Assembly (NCBI GenBank): GCA_963838845.1
Contig: CAWISR010000002.1
Span: 496,001-560,000, forward strand
Source: CAVRXQ01 sp963838845
Lineage (GTDB): Bacteria; Actinomycetota; Acidimicrobiia; Acidimicrobiales; Bog-793
Length of the DNA: 64,000 nt
Direction of reading: 5' to 3'
Shown here: positions 1 to 9,761 of the stretch, one piece after another
Position numbering within the stretch: the stretch's first letter is position 1
Layout: every line of letters begins with the position of its first letter
Notes under the pieces: generated by a model
Databases searched by the model: none
Told to the model about the DNA's origin: nothing
Seen by the model: the letters and a program-made list of their open reading frames with translations, nothing else
Translations under genes and position numbers: made by a program

Positions 1-2
1 AT

Positions 3-83
3 CGCATCGCGATGATGCGACACGACGTCGACGACTTGCGGACCTTCGTCGAGAACGACGTCCGCTTCCTGCGGCAGTTCTGA
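3..83 (+). CDS. pheS: Phenylalanine-tRNA ligase alpha subunit, C-terminal end (partial)
   Basis: This is the last 26 codons of a gene entering from the left edge. The peptide ends DVRFLRQF, which is the classic C-terminus of PheS, with an RIAMMR stretch about 20 residues before the end. PheS is the catalytic alpha chain of the alpha2-beta2 synthetase that charges tRNA-Phe. The stop lies 18 nt before the pheT start, as expected for a pheST operon. Only the tail is visible, so nothing can be said about the catalytic domain. Confidence 0.9.
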   Translation, partial: RIAMMRHDVDDLRTFVENDVRFLRQF

Positions 84-101
84 GAGGAAAGGTCCGACAC
101 C

Positions 102-2603
102 GTGCGGGTGCCGCTTTCGTGGCTGAAGGAGTTCGTGCCGATCGACCTCGATCCGCGCGACGCGGCGGGAATTCGCGCCTTTGCCGACGAGCTCAGCATG
201 CTCGGAATGAACGTTGAGCACGTCGACACCGTCGACGCCGAACTCCCGGGCGTCGTCGTCGCCCGCGTCATGGAGATCGACGCGATCCCCGACGCCGACC
301 GCATCCAAAAGGTCGTCGTCGACGCCGGCGGCCCGCCGACGACCGTGGTTTGCGGAGCGTTCAACTTCGAGGTCGGCGATTACGTTCCCTTCGCCACGAT
401 CGGCGCGCGCCTCCTTGGAGACGTGCAGATCGGCCGCAAGGAGATGCGCGGCGTCACCTCGGAAGGAATGATCTGTTCCGGGCGCGAGCTCGGTTTGAGC
501 AGCGACTCGAGCGGCATCTTCGTCCTCTTCTCTCCGCCGAAGGGCCGCGATGGCCCAACCGTGCTCCCGCTCGGCGCGCCGCTCGTCGACTACCTCGGCC
601 TCGAAAGAGACGTCGTCTTCGATCTCGACATCGAGCCGAACCGTCCCGACGCGTTGTCGATGATCGGCATCGCCCGCGACGTCGCCGCGCACCGGCGAAT
701 CGGCTTTTCCGTTCCGCCCGTCGGGGTCGAAGAGACCGGCTTGCAGGCAAACCGCCTCGTCTCGATCGCGATCGCCGCGCCCGATGCCTGTCGCCGGTTC
801 GTGGCGCGCGTGATCACCGGGGTGACCACGTTGCCAGCGCCACGCGACGTGCAACGCCGATTGATCCTTTCGGGGATGCGGCCGATCAACGCCGTCGTCG
901 ATGCGTCGAACTACACGATGCTCGAACGCGGTCAACCGACCCACCCCTACGACCTCGACCGGCTCGGTGGAGGAGGGTTCCGAGTCCGACTCGCGCACGA
1001 CGGCGAACGGCTCGTCACCCTGGACGGCGTCGCGCGGACCCTCGGGTCGTACCGCAACCGACGGGGAGAGACGAAGCCGGTCGAGGACCTTTTGATCTGC
1101 GACGCGAACGACGTCGCGGTGGGGCTCGCGGGGATCATGGGTGGAGCGTCGAGCGAGATCTCCGATTCGACGTCGAACGTCGTCATCGAGTCGGCCGATT
1201 TCGCCTCGGCGTTCGTGGGCGCGACGTCGTTGCGTCAAGACGTGCGATCCGAGGCGTCGACGCGCTTTTGGCGCGGGATCGACCCGGCGGGACTGAGCCC
1301 TGCGGCGAGCAGGGTGGCCCAGCTGATCGTTGCCGCCCACGTCGAGCACGGCGTCGCGCCGCCGATCGTGGCCCGCGGGATCGCCGACGCGGTGGGCTCA
1401 CCGCCGTCCTCACCGTCGATCTACGTGCGCACCAACCGGGTGAACGACCTCCTCGGTACCGAGCTCGACCGGGCGGCGATCCGTTCGCTCCTCGAACCGA
1501 TCGGCTTTTCCTCCGGCAAGGCCCCGAAGGGCCTCGCCGTGTCGGCGCCCTCGTTCCGTCCCGACGTCGGCCGGGAAGTCGACGTCATCGAGGAGATCGC
1601 CCGTCACTACGGCTACGAGCGCATCGTCCCGACGCTTCCACGGGCTCCGCGCGTCGGCTCGCTCACCACGTACCAAAAGGATCGGCGGCGCGTGATGCGG
1701 ATGCTCGTCGACTTCGGCGCCGAAGAGGCGTGGACGCGAGCGATCGTCGATCCCGAACGAGACGTCATCGGTGGAGAGGGGCTGCGGCCGCTGACGCTCG
1801 TGAATCCGGTTGTGCGAGAGGAGTCGGCGCTGCGCACGAACTTGCTCGCCGGACTGCTCGACGCGCTCCGCCGCAATGTCGCGACGCGCAACGCGTCGGT
1901 GCGGTTCTTCGAGGTCGGAAAGGTCTTCCGCCATCCGCGATCGGATGACGGCGCGCCGGTTGAGCGTGAGCACCTCGGCGTGCTGCTCGCTCGCGATGGC
2001 GACGACGCCAAAGCCGCCATCGAATGCCTCCGTGTGCTCGAAGACGGACTGCGCATCGATGCCGCTCAGGTTCATCTCAAAGAGGGGAGTCCGCCACCCA
2101 ATCCCGAGGATCCGGTGGCGTTCGGCATGCACCCGACCCGGCTTTCGACGGTGTTCGGCGGCGCCAGCGGCGACGAGGTGATCGGAGTGGTCGGTGAGGT
2201 CGATCCCGGCGTGCTCGAAGACCTCGGGGTCTCGGGGCGGCGCGTCGGCTGGCTGTCCGTCGACCTCGAGCGCTTCCTCCTGCTCGGACGGCGGCCCGAG
2301 CGGGTGCACCCGGTGAGCCGCTTCCCGTCGAGCGACATCGACCTGTCCTTCGCCGTCGGCGATGACGTCTCTGTCGAACGGGTCGGCGAGGTGCTGCGGC
2401 TCGCCGCCGGGGAGTGGTTCGAGCGGATCGAGCTCGTCGACGTGTACCGCGGCAAGGGCCTTGCGGAAGGGAACCGGAGCGTCGCGTTCCGGATCCGGTT
2501 CTCGGCGATCGACCGCACGCTCACAGACGACGACGTCGCCGCGGCGCGCGCCCGCTGTATCGCCGCGGTCGAGGCCGAAGTCGGGGCGTCGCTGCGCGGC
2601 TGA
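102..2603 (+). CDS. pheT: Phenylalanine-tRNA ligase beta subunit
   Basis: The protein has 833 aa, close to the usual ~800 aa for bacterial PheT. It starts at GTG 102 behind a GAGAGGAAAGG ribosome site. Domains appear in the family order: an EMAP/OB tRNA-binding domain (about 45-155), the B3/4 editing domain (about 210-395), the B5 DNA-binding-like domain (about 425-500), the catalytic-like core, and a C-terminal ferredoxin-like anticodon-binding domain (about 740-833, ending with an SAIDRTLTDDD segment). PheT pairs with PheS to aminoacylate tRNA-Phe and edits Tyr-tRNA-Phe. It is the second gene of pheST. The 3' end is overlapped by a converging hypothetical gene. Confidence 0.97.
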   Translation: MRVPLSWLKEFVPIDLDPRDAAGIRAFADELSMLGMNVEHVDTVDAELPGVVVARVMEIDAIPDADRIQKVVVDAGGPPTTVVCGAFNFEVGDYVPFATIGARLLGDVQIGRKEMRGVTSEGMICSGRELGLSSDSSGIFVLFSPPKGRDGPTVLPLGAPLVDYLGLERDVVFDLDIEPNRPDALSMIGIARDVAAHRRIGFSVPPVGVEETGLQANRLVSIAIAAPDACRRFVARVITGVTTLPAPRDVQRRLILSGMRPINAVVDASNYTMLERGQPTHPYDLDRLGGGGFRVRLAHDGERLVTLDGVARTLGSYRNRRGETKPVEDLLICDANDVAVGLAGIMGGASSEISDSTSNVVIESADFASAFVGATSLRQDVRSEASTRFWRGIDPAGLSPAASRVAQLIVAAHVEHGVAPPIVARGIADAVGSPPSSPSIYVRTNRVNDLLGTELDRAAIRSLLEPIGFSSGKAPKGLAVSAPSFRPDVGREVDVIEEIARHYGYERIVPTLPRAPRVGSLTTYQKDRRRVMRMLVDFGAEEAWTRAIVDPERDVIGGEGLRPLTLVNPVVREESALRTNLLAGLLDALRRNVATRNASVRFFEVGKVFRHPRSDDGAPVEREHLGVLLARDGDDAKAAIECLRVLEDGLRIDAAQVHLKEGSPPPNPEDPVAFGMHPTRLSTVFGGASGDEVIGVVGEVDPGVLEDLGVSGRRVGWLSVDLERFLLLGRRPERVHPVSRFPSSDIDLSFAVGDDVSVERVGEVLRLAAGEWFERIELVDVYRGKGLAEGNRSVAFRIRFSAIDRTLTDDDVAAARARCIAAVEAEVGASLRG

Positions 2604-3090
2604 GCGGGCGTTCGTTCTCGGTATCCTGCGTCGCCATGCGTTGCGCAAGGCGCTGTGAAGCCGGCCTGAGGTAGGCGTCGATCCGGGCGCGCGCGCCCGG
2701 GGCGAGCGCCGAGAGGAAGCCTTCGAGCAGTGGCGGCGCGTCGACGCGGGAGTCGGAGATGACGAGTTCGAGCGCCTCCGCGATCCGCTCGAGGCGCGCC
2801 TCGTCTTCGAGATCGCGCGATCGAGAAAGGAGAGCATCGGCTTCCCCTGCAATCTCCCCGACGAGCAGCGCCACCGAGAAGTTCTCGCCGTGTCGCGATG
2901 CGAGTTCTTCGTGGACAGGAAGTAGGGCAACGCCGCGAGGAGCACGACGACCGCCCTTCGATCGGAGCATCGTCGCAACGGGTCTTTCTTTCTCCGAATC
3001 CGACGGATCGAGGAAGGTGTCGAGACGACCTTCGATGCGCGCACCGTAGCGCCGGGGTGTATCAGCCCGGCCGTTCACGGCGACGCGCAC
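2521..3090 (-). CDS. Hypothetical protein, converging on pheT
   Basis: I do not recognise the family. The frame is open from inside the malic enzyme 3' end down to 2521. The malic enzyme overlap is likely shadow, so I place the start at GTG 3090. The central part (about residues 40-140) has a natural composition: alternating Leu/Ala/Glu helices around ELASRHGENFSVALLVG and ALELVISDSRVDAP. The last ~35 residues are Arg/Pro-rich, and most of them overlap pheT antisense. The true C-terminus may therefore be shorter, or the gene may be frameshifted. It lies downstream of the malic enzyme on the same strand. Confidence 0.45.
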   Translation of the reverse strand: MRVAVNGRADTPRRYGARIEGRLDTFLDPSDSEKERPVATMLRSKGGRRAPRGVALLPVHEELASRHGENFSVALLVGEIAGEADALLSRSRDLEDEARLERIAEALELVISDSRVDAPPLLEGFLSALAPGARARIDAYLRPASQRLAQRMATQDTENERPLSRAATPRLRPRPRRYSGRAPRRRRRL

Positions 3091-3116
3091 CGAGGGACGG
3101 AAACCCGGAGCGTTGC

Positions 3117-4808
3117 TCAGCGATTGAGCGACCCCGTGATGTCGCGTTCGTAGTCGGGGAACCACATCTGCGCGTTGACGTTCTGTTCGATTTCGCTGTC
3201 GCCGACGATCCGCGCCCGTCCGGCGTCGCGGGCGCGCTCGGCAACGGCGACGGCGATACGCCGGGAGATCGTTCGCAGATTGTCGAGCGGCGGATAAATG
3301 GCGCCCGCCTCGAGGCGGTCGTCGGTGACCGTGAGGGAGAGCGTCTTCGCCGCGGTGAGAAACATGTCGCCCGTTATCTCCCGCGTCCGGGCCACGATCG
3401 CCCCGAGACCGATGCCCGGGAACACGAAGACGTTGTTCGCCTGGCCGACGATACGCGTCCGCCCGTCGATCTCGACGGGCTCAAAGGGGCTGCCTGTCGC
3501 GACGAGCGCGCGCCCCTCGGTCCACTCGAGAATCTGCTCAGCGGTCGCTTCACAGTTCGCGGTCGGGTTCGAAAGCGCGAAGACGATCGGGTTGTCCACG
3601 CTCTGTGACATCGCTCGCAGGGCACTCTCGGTGAACGAGCCGGGGACTCCGGTCGCGCCGATGAGGATTGTCGGCCGCAGTCGCGCGACGACGTCGTCGA
3701 GCTCGTACGAGCCGCCGAGCTGGATTCCGAGAGCCGTCGCTCGCGCCCTCGAGATCGCGAACTCGCGCTTGAACTCGTCGAGGTCGCCGCGCTCGAGGGT
3801 GACCGGACCGTGCGAATCGATCAGCACGATCGCCTCGCATGCCGATTCGGACGAAATTCCGTCTTCGACCATGGCGTCGCGCACCAGCCTGGCGATGCCG
3901 ATGCAGGCGGCGCCGGCACCGAGGAAGACGAGCCGCTGGTCTAAGAGCCTCTCGCCACTGTGGCGGAGCGCGGCGAGGATTCCACCGAGGACGACCGCGG
4001 CGGTACCCTCGATGTCGTCGTTGAAGCTCGCGAGCCGGTCGCGGTAGCGATTGAGGAGCCGGAAGGCGTTCTGCTGCTTGAAGTCCTCCCACTGCAACAG
4101 CGCGTGCGGGTAGACCTCGATGACCGCCTCCACGAAGGCCTCGATGAACTCGTCGTAGGCGGCGCCGCGCAGCCGCGGTTTCGGATACCCGAGGTAGAGC
4201 GGGTCGTCACGAAGGTCCTCGTTGTCCGTCCCGCAGTCGAGCGATATCGGCAGCGTGAGGTTCGGGTGGACACCGGCACCGGCGGTGTAGAGCGCGAGCT
4301 TGCCGATCGGGATCCCCATGCCCCCCGCTCCCTGATCGCCGAGACCGAGGATCCGCTCGTTGTCGGTCGCGACGATGAGCCGGACGTCGTCTTGGCCGCT
4401 GTTGCGGAGCAGCTCTGGGATGTGTTCGATGTCCTCGGGCGTGATCCACAACCCACGCGGGCGCCGCATCACGTGGCTGAACTCACGACACGCCCGACCG
4501 ACCGTGGGGGTGTAGACGATCGGCGCCAGCTCCTCGAGATGCTCGACGAGCAGGCGGAAGAACAGCGTCTCGTTTCGGTCGCGCAACGCCGCGAGCCCGA
4601 TGTACCGCTCGATGTCGTCGCCCTTGCGGCGCAGGTGCTCGAGCTCGAGGGACATCTGTTCCTCGATCGACGTCACGCGCCACGGGAGCAGGCCGCGCAG
4701 GCCAAGAGCGTCGCGTTCGTCGTTTGTGAACGCGACGTCTTTATTCGACTCGGATCGGGTGAGGAGCGCCCTGCCAAACGTCTGTTGGATCTCTGTTGCT
4801 CCGGTCAT
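3117..4808 (-). CDS. maeA: NAD-dependent malic enzyme, large (MaeA/SfcA) type
   Basis: It catalyses oxidative decarboxylation of malate to pyruvate. The start is ATG 4808 because GGAGG sits 8 nt upstream. The in-frame ATG at 4814 would leave only 2 nt. The resulting 563 aa match the ~565 aa of this subfamily. Visible hallmarks are YTPTVG with the catalytic Tyr (about residue 97), GLGDQGAGGMGIPIGKL with the catalytic Lys, WEDFKQQNAF, and the metal-binding SFNDDIEGTA. The C-terminal Rossmann part carries VFLGAGAACIGIA. It is divergent from a second malic enzyme of a different subfamily, separated by ~203 nt that presumably holds both promoters. Confidence 0.95.
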   Translation of the reverse strand: MTGATEIQQTFGRALLTRSESNKDVAFTNDERDALGLRGLLPWRVTSIEEQMSLELEHLRRKGDDIERYIGLAALRDRNETLFFRLLVEHLEELAPIVYTPTVGRACREFSHVMRRPRGLWITPEDIEHIPELLRNSGQDDVRLIVATDNERILGLGDQGAGGMGIPIGKLALYTAGAGVHPNLTLPISLDCGTDNEDLRDDPLYLGYPKPRLRGAAYDEFIEAFVEAVIEVYPHALLQWEDFKQQNAFRLLNRYRDRLASFNDDIEGTAAVVLGGILAALRHSGERLLDQRLVFLGAGAACIGIARLVRDAMVEDGISSESACEAIVLIDSHGPVTLERGDLDEFKREFAISRARATALGIQLGGSYELDDVVARLRPTILIGATGVPGSFTESALRAMSQSVDNPIVFALSNPTANCEATAEQILEWTEGRALVATGSPFEPVEIDGRTRIVGQANNVFVFPGIGLGAIVARTREITGDMFLTAAKTLSLTVTDDRLEAGAIYPPLDNLRTISRRIAVAVAERARDAGRARIVGDSEIEQNVNAQMWFPDYERDITGSLNR

Positions 4809-5011
4809 CGCCATCGCCTCCGCGACTCGACGGGCTCCAGCCGGCGCCGACGCGCCGCCCACAACTCCATGCCACACCTGGCGCTCGGAGCCGGGAAGGG
4901 CCGAACGTCACCGGACGTGCGAAGACGCCGCACCGGCGGCCGTTCGCCTTTGACCGGATGTGCGTCGCTCCCCGTACGCTCGGGAAAGAGACCGAGAGAA
5001 AGGTCAGTTTT

Positions 5012-6394
5012 ATGTACCCGAGCGCTTCGTTCTCGGTGACGATGCGAGTCGACCTCGACGACCCGCGACTCATCGGGGCGATCACGACGGCGGTCGGCGA
5101 CGCGGGCGGGGTCGTCACCGCGCTCGACGTGGTCGAGCCGGGCGGAGGTGGATTCGTCATCGATCTCACGTGCAACGCCGTCAACGACGAGCACGCGCAG
5201 CGCCTGCACGACGCGGTCGACGCCGTCGAAGGTGCGCACGTGCGGGCGATGAGCGATCGGACTTTGCTCATGCACCTCGGAGGGGTGCTTTCCGTGACCC
5301 CAAGGGTCCCCTTGCGGACACGGGACGACCTCTCCATGGCGTATACGCCCGGGGTTGCTCGTGTTTCGCTCGCGATCGCGAAGGACCACACGGCGGCGCG
5401 CAATCTGACGATCAAGCGGAACACCGTTGCCGTCGTTACCGACGGATCTGCGGTGCTCGGACTGGGCAACATCGGACCGGAAGCGGCGCTTCCCGTCATG
5501 GAAGGCAAGGCACTCTTGTTCAAGCGGTTCGCCGACGTCGACGCCTGGCCTGTCTGCCTCGCGACACAGGACACCGACGAGATCGTCCGCGTCGTCGAAG
5601 TGATCGCCCCCGTCTACGGTGGAATCAATCTCGAAGACATCGCCGCCCCGCGCTGTTTCGAGGTCGAGGCGCGGCTTCGCAAGTCGCTTGACATCCCGGT
5701 TTTCCACGATGACCAGCACGGGACCGCGATCGTTGTCTTCGCCGCGTTGCAGAACGCACTGCGTGTCGTGAACAAGAAGTTGAAGGACCTTCGCGTCGTC
5801 ATCCTGGGCATCGGCGCAGCGGGTGTCGCGATCACGAGGCTCCTTCTCGCCGAAGGCGTCGGTGACATCACGCCGGTCGGTCGTCACGGGATCATGACGA
5901 AGGACACGCCGGGCCTCGACGAGGTGCGACGTGCGATCGCCGAGGAGACGAACTCGTCCAACCTCACAGGCGATCTCGCCGTGGCGATGCGCGGTGCCGA
6001 CGTGTTCATCGGCGTCTCGGGTCCGAATCTCGTCTCCGAAGAAGAGGTGGCGTCGATGGCGAGCGACGCGATCGTCTTCGCCCTCGCGAACCCCGTCCCC
6101 GAGGTCGACAGTCACGTCGCCCGTCGCCACGCGGCGGTCGTCGCCACTGGGCGCAGTGACGAGCCGAATCAGATCAACAACGTGCTCGTCTTCCCGGGAC
6201 TTTTCCGCGGACTCCTCAACGTCGGCGCACACAAGATCACCGAGGAGATGGAGCTCTCCGCCGGTCGAGCGCTCGCGGCGGTCGTAAGCAATGAGGAACT
6301 CTCGCCCGCCTACATCATCCCGACCGTGTTCAATCCCGCCGTCGTCCCGGCGGTTTCCTCGGCCGTGGAAAAGGCGGCCGCGAGCAACCGCTAG
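5012..6394 (+). CDS. ACT-domain malic enzyme (NAD-type, small subfamily)
   Basis: The start is ATG 5012 with AGAAAGG ~9 nt upstream, giving 460 aa. The open frame continues further 5', but that stretch has no family resemblance. Residues 1-85 look like an ACT regulatory domain (FSVTMRVDLDDPR). The short malic-enzyme fold follows: MAYTPGVA, GLGNIGPEAALPVMEGKA with the catalytic Lys, and the metal site VFHDDQHGTA. The NAD domain has ILGIGAAGVAI. An N-terminal ACT domain on this subfamily suggests allosteric control by a small ligand, but the ligand cannot be read from sequence. It forms a divergent pair with the large malic enzyme at 3117-4808. Confidence 0.93.
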   Translation: MYPSASFSVTMRVDLDDPRLIGAITTAVGDAGGVVTALDVVEPGGGGFVIDLTCNAVNDEHAQRLHDAVDAVEGAHVRAMSDRTLLMHLGGVLSVTPRVPLRTRDDLSMAYTPGVARVSLAIAKDHTAARNLTIKRNTVAVVTDGSAVLGLGNIGPEAALPVMEGKALLFKRFADVDAWPVCLATQDTDEIVRVVEVIAPVYGGINLEDIAAPRCFEVEARLRKSLDIPVFHDDQHGTAIVVFAALQNALRVVNKKLKDLRVVILGIGAAGVAITRLLLAEGVGDITPVGRHGIMTKDTPGLDEVRRAIAEETNSSNLTGDLAVAMRGADVFIGVSGPNLVSEEEVASMASDAIVFALANPVPEVDSHVARRHAAVVATGRSDEPNQINNVLVFPGLFRGLLNVGAHKITEEMELSAGRALAAVVSNEELSPAYIIPTVFNPAVVPAVSSAVEKAAASNR

Positions 6395-6434
6395 CTCTGC
6401 AGTACCGGTCGTCGGCGACCCGGCATGGCGATCG

Positions 6435-7310
6435 CTAGGCGGCCGATCGACGGAACACAGCCTCGATCACCGAGTATCCCGAGAAAGCCGCGAGTCCAGC
6501 CCCGATCACGCCGAGCAGTTCGGGTCCGAGGGGTTCGTGCACCAGCGATTTCAGCGCCTCTCCGAGTCCCATCGATCGCGATGGGTTATCGGTGACCGCG
6601 GCGAAGAACAGATAGGCCGCCACGATCAAAAGGAGAAGTACCCGCGTGCAGTCGCCCGTGGCGCCGGACGCTCGCGCGAGGCCGAAATATCGCCCGAGCC
6701 GCGGCGCGTCGATGACCTTTCGGTAATCGTGGACGACTCCCCAAACACCGAGCGCAACGCCACTTGTCGCGATCGCGAGCGCAACGAAACCGATGACTTC
6801 CGGACCGGCCGGCCACGAAAGCACTCGGGCGACCAGAGGCTCTGGGCGCGACGAGATGCTTCCCGTCGACGTGCCTGCCCTGAGCTCGAGCGCTTCGGCA
6901 CTGAGGAGGAGGTAGAGCAGACCACTCGCGGCGCGTCCGACGCGTGTCCAGCGTGAGCTCCGATCGTTGACGGCTCCACCGGCGATCGCCTGTACGAGCC
7001 GCCAGGCGGCGTACGCGACGCAACCGGAGGCGAGCACCACGAGCAGAAACGGACCGCCCCGCTGGCGCGCGATCGCCACGAACGCGCCGTCAGTGTCCGC
7101 CGGCACGAAGGACCGGCCCCTCGTCGCGAGCTCGAGGGCCAGCCCGGCAAGGACGAGGTAGATCACCGCCCGTGCCAGCAGCCCGACTTGCGCAACTCGG
7201 CGGAACCACGTCCGCGGCTCGATCGCGCGTGCCTCCCGCTCCAGTGTGCGTACGTCGCGCTCGAAGCTCGCTTTCGTCGACAGATCTGATCGGGTCGTTC
7301 GCGCCGGCAT
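6435..7310 (-). CDS. DUF1206 integral membrane protein
   Basis: The 291-aa protein has a soluble N-terminus (about 1-40) and then three repeats of ~75-80 residues. Each repeat has two hydrophobic helices separated by a polar loop, for six membrane spans in total (for example GLLARAVIYLVLAGLAL near 42 and LLLLIVAAYLFFAAV near 225). Each repeat begins near a short G/A-R-x-[A/V]-G-x-[L/V]-Y motif, which is the pattern of DUF1206 triplicate proteins in actinobacteria. Its function is unknown. It is convergent with the malic enzyme and divergent from ftsH across ~270 nt. Confidence 0.85.
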   Translation of the reverse strand: MPARTTRSDLSTKASFERDVRTLEREARAIEPRTWFRRVAQVGLLARAVIYLVLAGLALELATRGRSFVPADTDGAFVAIARQRGGPFLLVVLASGCVAYAAWRLVQAIAGGAVNDRSSRWTRVGRAASGLLYLLLSAEALELRAGTSTGSISSRPEPLVARVLSWPAGPEVIGFVALAIATSGVALGVWGVVHDYRKVIDAPRLGRYFGLARASGATGDCTRVLLLLIVAAYLFFAAVTDNPSRSMGLGEALKSLVHEPLGPELLGVIGAGLAAFSGYSVIEAVFRRSAA

Positions 7311-7583
7311 GTGCCGTTCGGCTTACCGCAATGGTGAAGCAGATGGAAAGAGATCCTTGCCAGCGAGCCAAAACACTGGCGCGGCTTGTCCGGGAAGACC
7401 AGGTCCTGGGGAGACCGGGGCGACTCTGGAGAAAAAGAGTCCCCACGCCGCTCGTCCAAACCTCATTTCGCATGAAATTGACCGACGGAATCGTCGATGC
7501 GACGGCGGCGCGGCTTTCGGGACAAACTGAGGTTGCTGGCCGGGCAGCCACGCGCCGCCGGCGAAGGCGACGGGGGAGGATCG

Positions 7584-9563
7584 ATGACAAGACCAGCTAA
7601 TTCTCCGCCTCAGGGAAACAAGGGGACGCCGACGGCGCCGCCTCCGCCCCCGGCTTGGCGGCATTACCTGTGGCTGATCGCGCTCGCCGCGTTCCTCGTC
7701 CTTTTCTTTATCCTTCCCGCCACGCGCGTTGGCCCAGGGCCTGTGACCCTCACGTACTCGCGCTTTCTCTCCGACGTCTCGGCCCACAAGGTGAAGACCG
7801 TGGTTATCCCGCAGACGACCGGCAGCGCCTCGGGGACGCTCACGGACGGGAAGAGCTACACCGTCGTCATCCCACCCCAAGCAGGCTCGCCGTTACTCAC
7901 GCGGCTCGAAGCGTCAGGGGTGCAGATCACTTCCAAGGCACCGAGCACGTCCTTCGGCGCCGAGGTGTTGACGTGGGTGATCTTGCTGCTGCCGTTCATC
8001 ATCATCGGCTTCATCTGGTGGCGATTCTCGAAACGCGCAGGCGGCCAGCTGCAGGGAGCCCTCGGAGTCGGTCGTTCGAAGGCGAAGGTCTTCGACGAGG
8101 AGCGGCCGAAGACGACCTTCGCCGACGTCGCCGGCTACGAGGGTGCGAAACTCGAGATCCGCGAAGTCGTCGACTTTCTGCGCCACCCCCTGCGATACGC
8201 GGCCGCCGGCGCGATGGCGCCGCGCGGCGTGCTGATGGTAGGTCCCCCGGGCACTGGGAAGACCTTGCTCGCCCGTGCCGTCGCTGGGGAAGCGAGCGTC
8301 CCGTTCTTTTCGGTGACTGGGTCGAGCTTCGTCGAGCTATACGTCGGTGTCGGCGCGGCACGCGTTCGTGATCTCTTCTCCGAGGCACGCAAACGGGCAC
8401 CGGCGATCATCTTCGTCGACGAGATCGATGGCATCGGCCAGCGCCGCGGCGGTGCGGGGGCGATCGTCTCGAACGACGAGCGCGAGCAGACGCTCAATCA
8501 GCTCTTGGCGGAGATGGACGGATTCGAACCGGACACCGGCATCGTCGTGCTCGCCGCGACGAACCGGCCGGAGGTGCTCGACCCGGCGCTGCTCCGTCCC
8601 GGCAGATTCGACCGTCAGGTGACGATCCCACTTCCGACGCTTCCCGAGCGCGCGGCAATTCTGAAGGTGCACGCACGCGACAAACACCTGGACCCGAGCG
8701 TCGACCTCGAAGTGGTGGCGCGCGGCACACCGGGGTTCTCGGGAGCCGACCTCGCCAACCTCGTCAACGAGGCGGCGATCGTCGCCGTGCGCGGGAATCG
8801 CGAAATAATCACCGCGCAGGACTTCGACGAGGCGCGCGACCGCATCATCCTCGGCCGACACGAGGGGTCGAACGTGCTCTTGCCAGAAGAGAAGCGCTCC
8901 GTTGCGGTGCACGAGTCGGGACACGCGCTCGTCGCGGCGCTGCAAGACGACGCCGAGCCGGTCGCCAAGATCACCATCCTTCCGGCGGGACAAGCGCTCG
9001 GGGTAACCGAGCAGTTGCCGCTCGTCGAACGTCATCTCTATAACGAGGACTACCTGCACGCGACGTTGGCGGTGCGGCTTGGTGGTCGGGCCGCCGAGCT
9101 CGTCGAATTCGGACAGGGGTCGACCGGCGCCTCGAACGACCTCGCCTCGGCGACGGATCTCGCAATACGGATGGTGCGCGAGTTCGGCTTGTCACCGAAG
9201 CTCGGCCCTGTCGGCTATCCCTCCGGCGGTTCGGCGTTCCTCGGGGGAGGAGGCGAGGCCTTCACGACCCGTCCGTTTGCCGAGTCGACGCAAGCCGAGA
9301 TCGACAAGGAAGTGTCGCGCCTGCTACGCGAGGCTGAACAACGCGCCGTCGACTTGTTGAAAGCGCATCGCGACGAGCTGCACAAGCTCGCCGACCTCCT
9401 CGTCGCGAACGAAACCGTGGACGGCTCGGTCGTCTACCAGATCGTCGGCAAGCCGGTGCCCGAGCCGGCGCGCGGAGACGCGATGCCGCTCGCACCCCCG
9501 CGTGCCGCGACGACGCGTACCGACCACCCCGACGCGAAGAGCGCCGCCCCGGCGACTGGATGA
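7584..9563 (+). CDS. ftsH: ATP-dependent zinc metalloprotease FtsH
   Basis: This is a membrane-anchored AAA+ protease that degrades misfolded and regulatory membrane proteins. The start is ATG 7584 behind GGGGAGGA, giving 660 aa. It has a Pro-rich cytoplasmic N-terminus, TM1 (about 28-44), a ~80 aa extracytoplasmic domain and TM2 (about 128-146). The AAA module follows, with Walker A GPPGTGKT (220-227), Walker B IIFVDEID (275-282) and an SRH near 328-343. The zinc site HESGH (443-447) keeps HExxH, although most FtsH proteins have HEAGH. The C-terminal tail is Pro/Ala-rich. It is monocistronic, divergent from the DUF1206 gene. Confidence 0.96.
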   Translation: MTRPANSPPQGNKGTPTAPPPPPAWRHYLWLIALAAFLVLFFILPATRVGPGPVTLTYSRFLSDVSAHKVKTVVIPQTTGSASGTLTDGKSYTVVIPPQAGSPLLTRLEASGVQITSKAPSTSFGAEVLTWVILLLPFIIIGFIWWRFSKRAGGQLQGALGVGRSKAKVFDEERPKTTFADVAGYEGAKLEIREVVDFLRHPLRYAAAGAMAPRGVLMVGPPGTGKTLLARAVAGEASVPFFSVTGSSFVELYVGVGAARVRDLFSEARKRAPAIIFVDEIDGIGQRRGGAGAIVSNDEREQTLNQLLAEMDGFEPDTGIVVLAATNRPEVLDPALLRPGRFDRQVTIPLPTLPERAAILKVHARDKHLDPSVDLEVVARGTPGFSGADLANLVNEAAIVAVRGNREIITAQDFDEARDRIILGRHEGSNVLLPEEKRSVAVHESGHALVAALQDDAEPVAKITILPAGQALGVTEQLPLVERHLYNEDYLHATLAVRLGGRAAELVEFGQGSTGASNDLASATDLAIRMVREFGLSPKLGPVGYPSGGSAFLGGGGEAFTTRPFAESTQAEIDKEVSRLLREAEQRAVDLLKAHRDELHKLADLLVANETVDGSVVYQIVGKPVPEPARGDAMPLAPPRAATTRTDHPDAKSAAPATG

Positions 9564-9613
9564 CCCGGCATCCGGGTGGGAAGAGCCGAGCTCGGTTATC
9601 CCTCTCCCTGGTA

Positions 9614-9646
9614 ATCGATCGCGCCTTGTGGCGCGCCGTGGTCGAT
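9614..9646. terminator. Possible imperfect hairpin downstream of ftsH
   Basis: The arms ATCGA..CGCGCC and GGCGCG..TCGAT flank a TTGT loop, with several unpaired bases in the 3' arm. It lies ~50 nt after the ftsH stop in a convergent gap of ~200 nt. No T-tract follows, so it is a weak terminator candidate. Nothing else was seen in 9564-9761. Confidence 0.3.
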
Positions 9647-9761
9647 TCAGAGCCGTCACTCAGAAAGACCGATGAGCGGGGGAAAACAACGACACCGAAT
9701 TCTCGGCGCCCGCCGGAAGGCCGATGACGCGAGCCCGGAACGGCGCTGTTCGCCGATGGCA

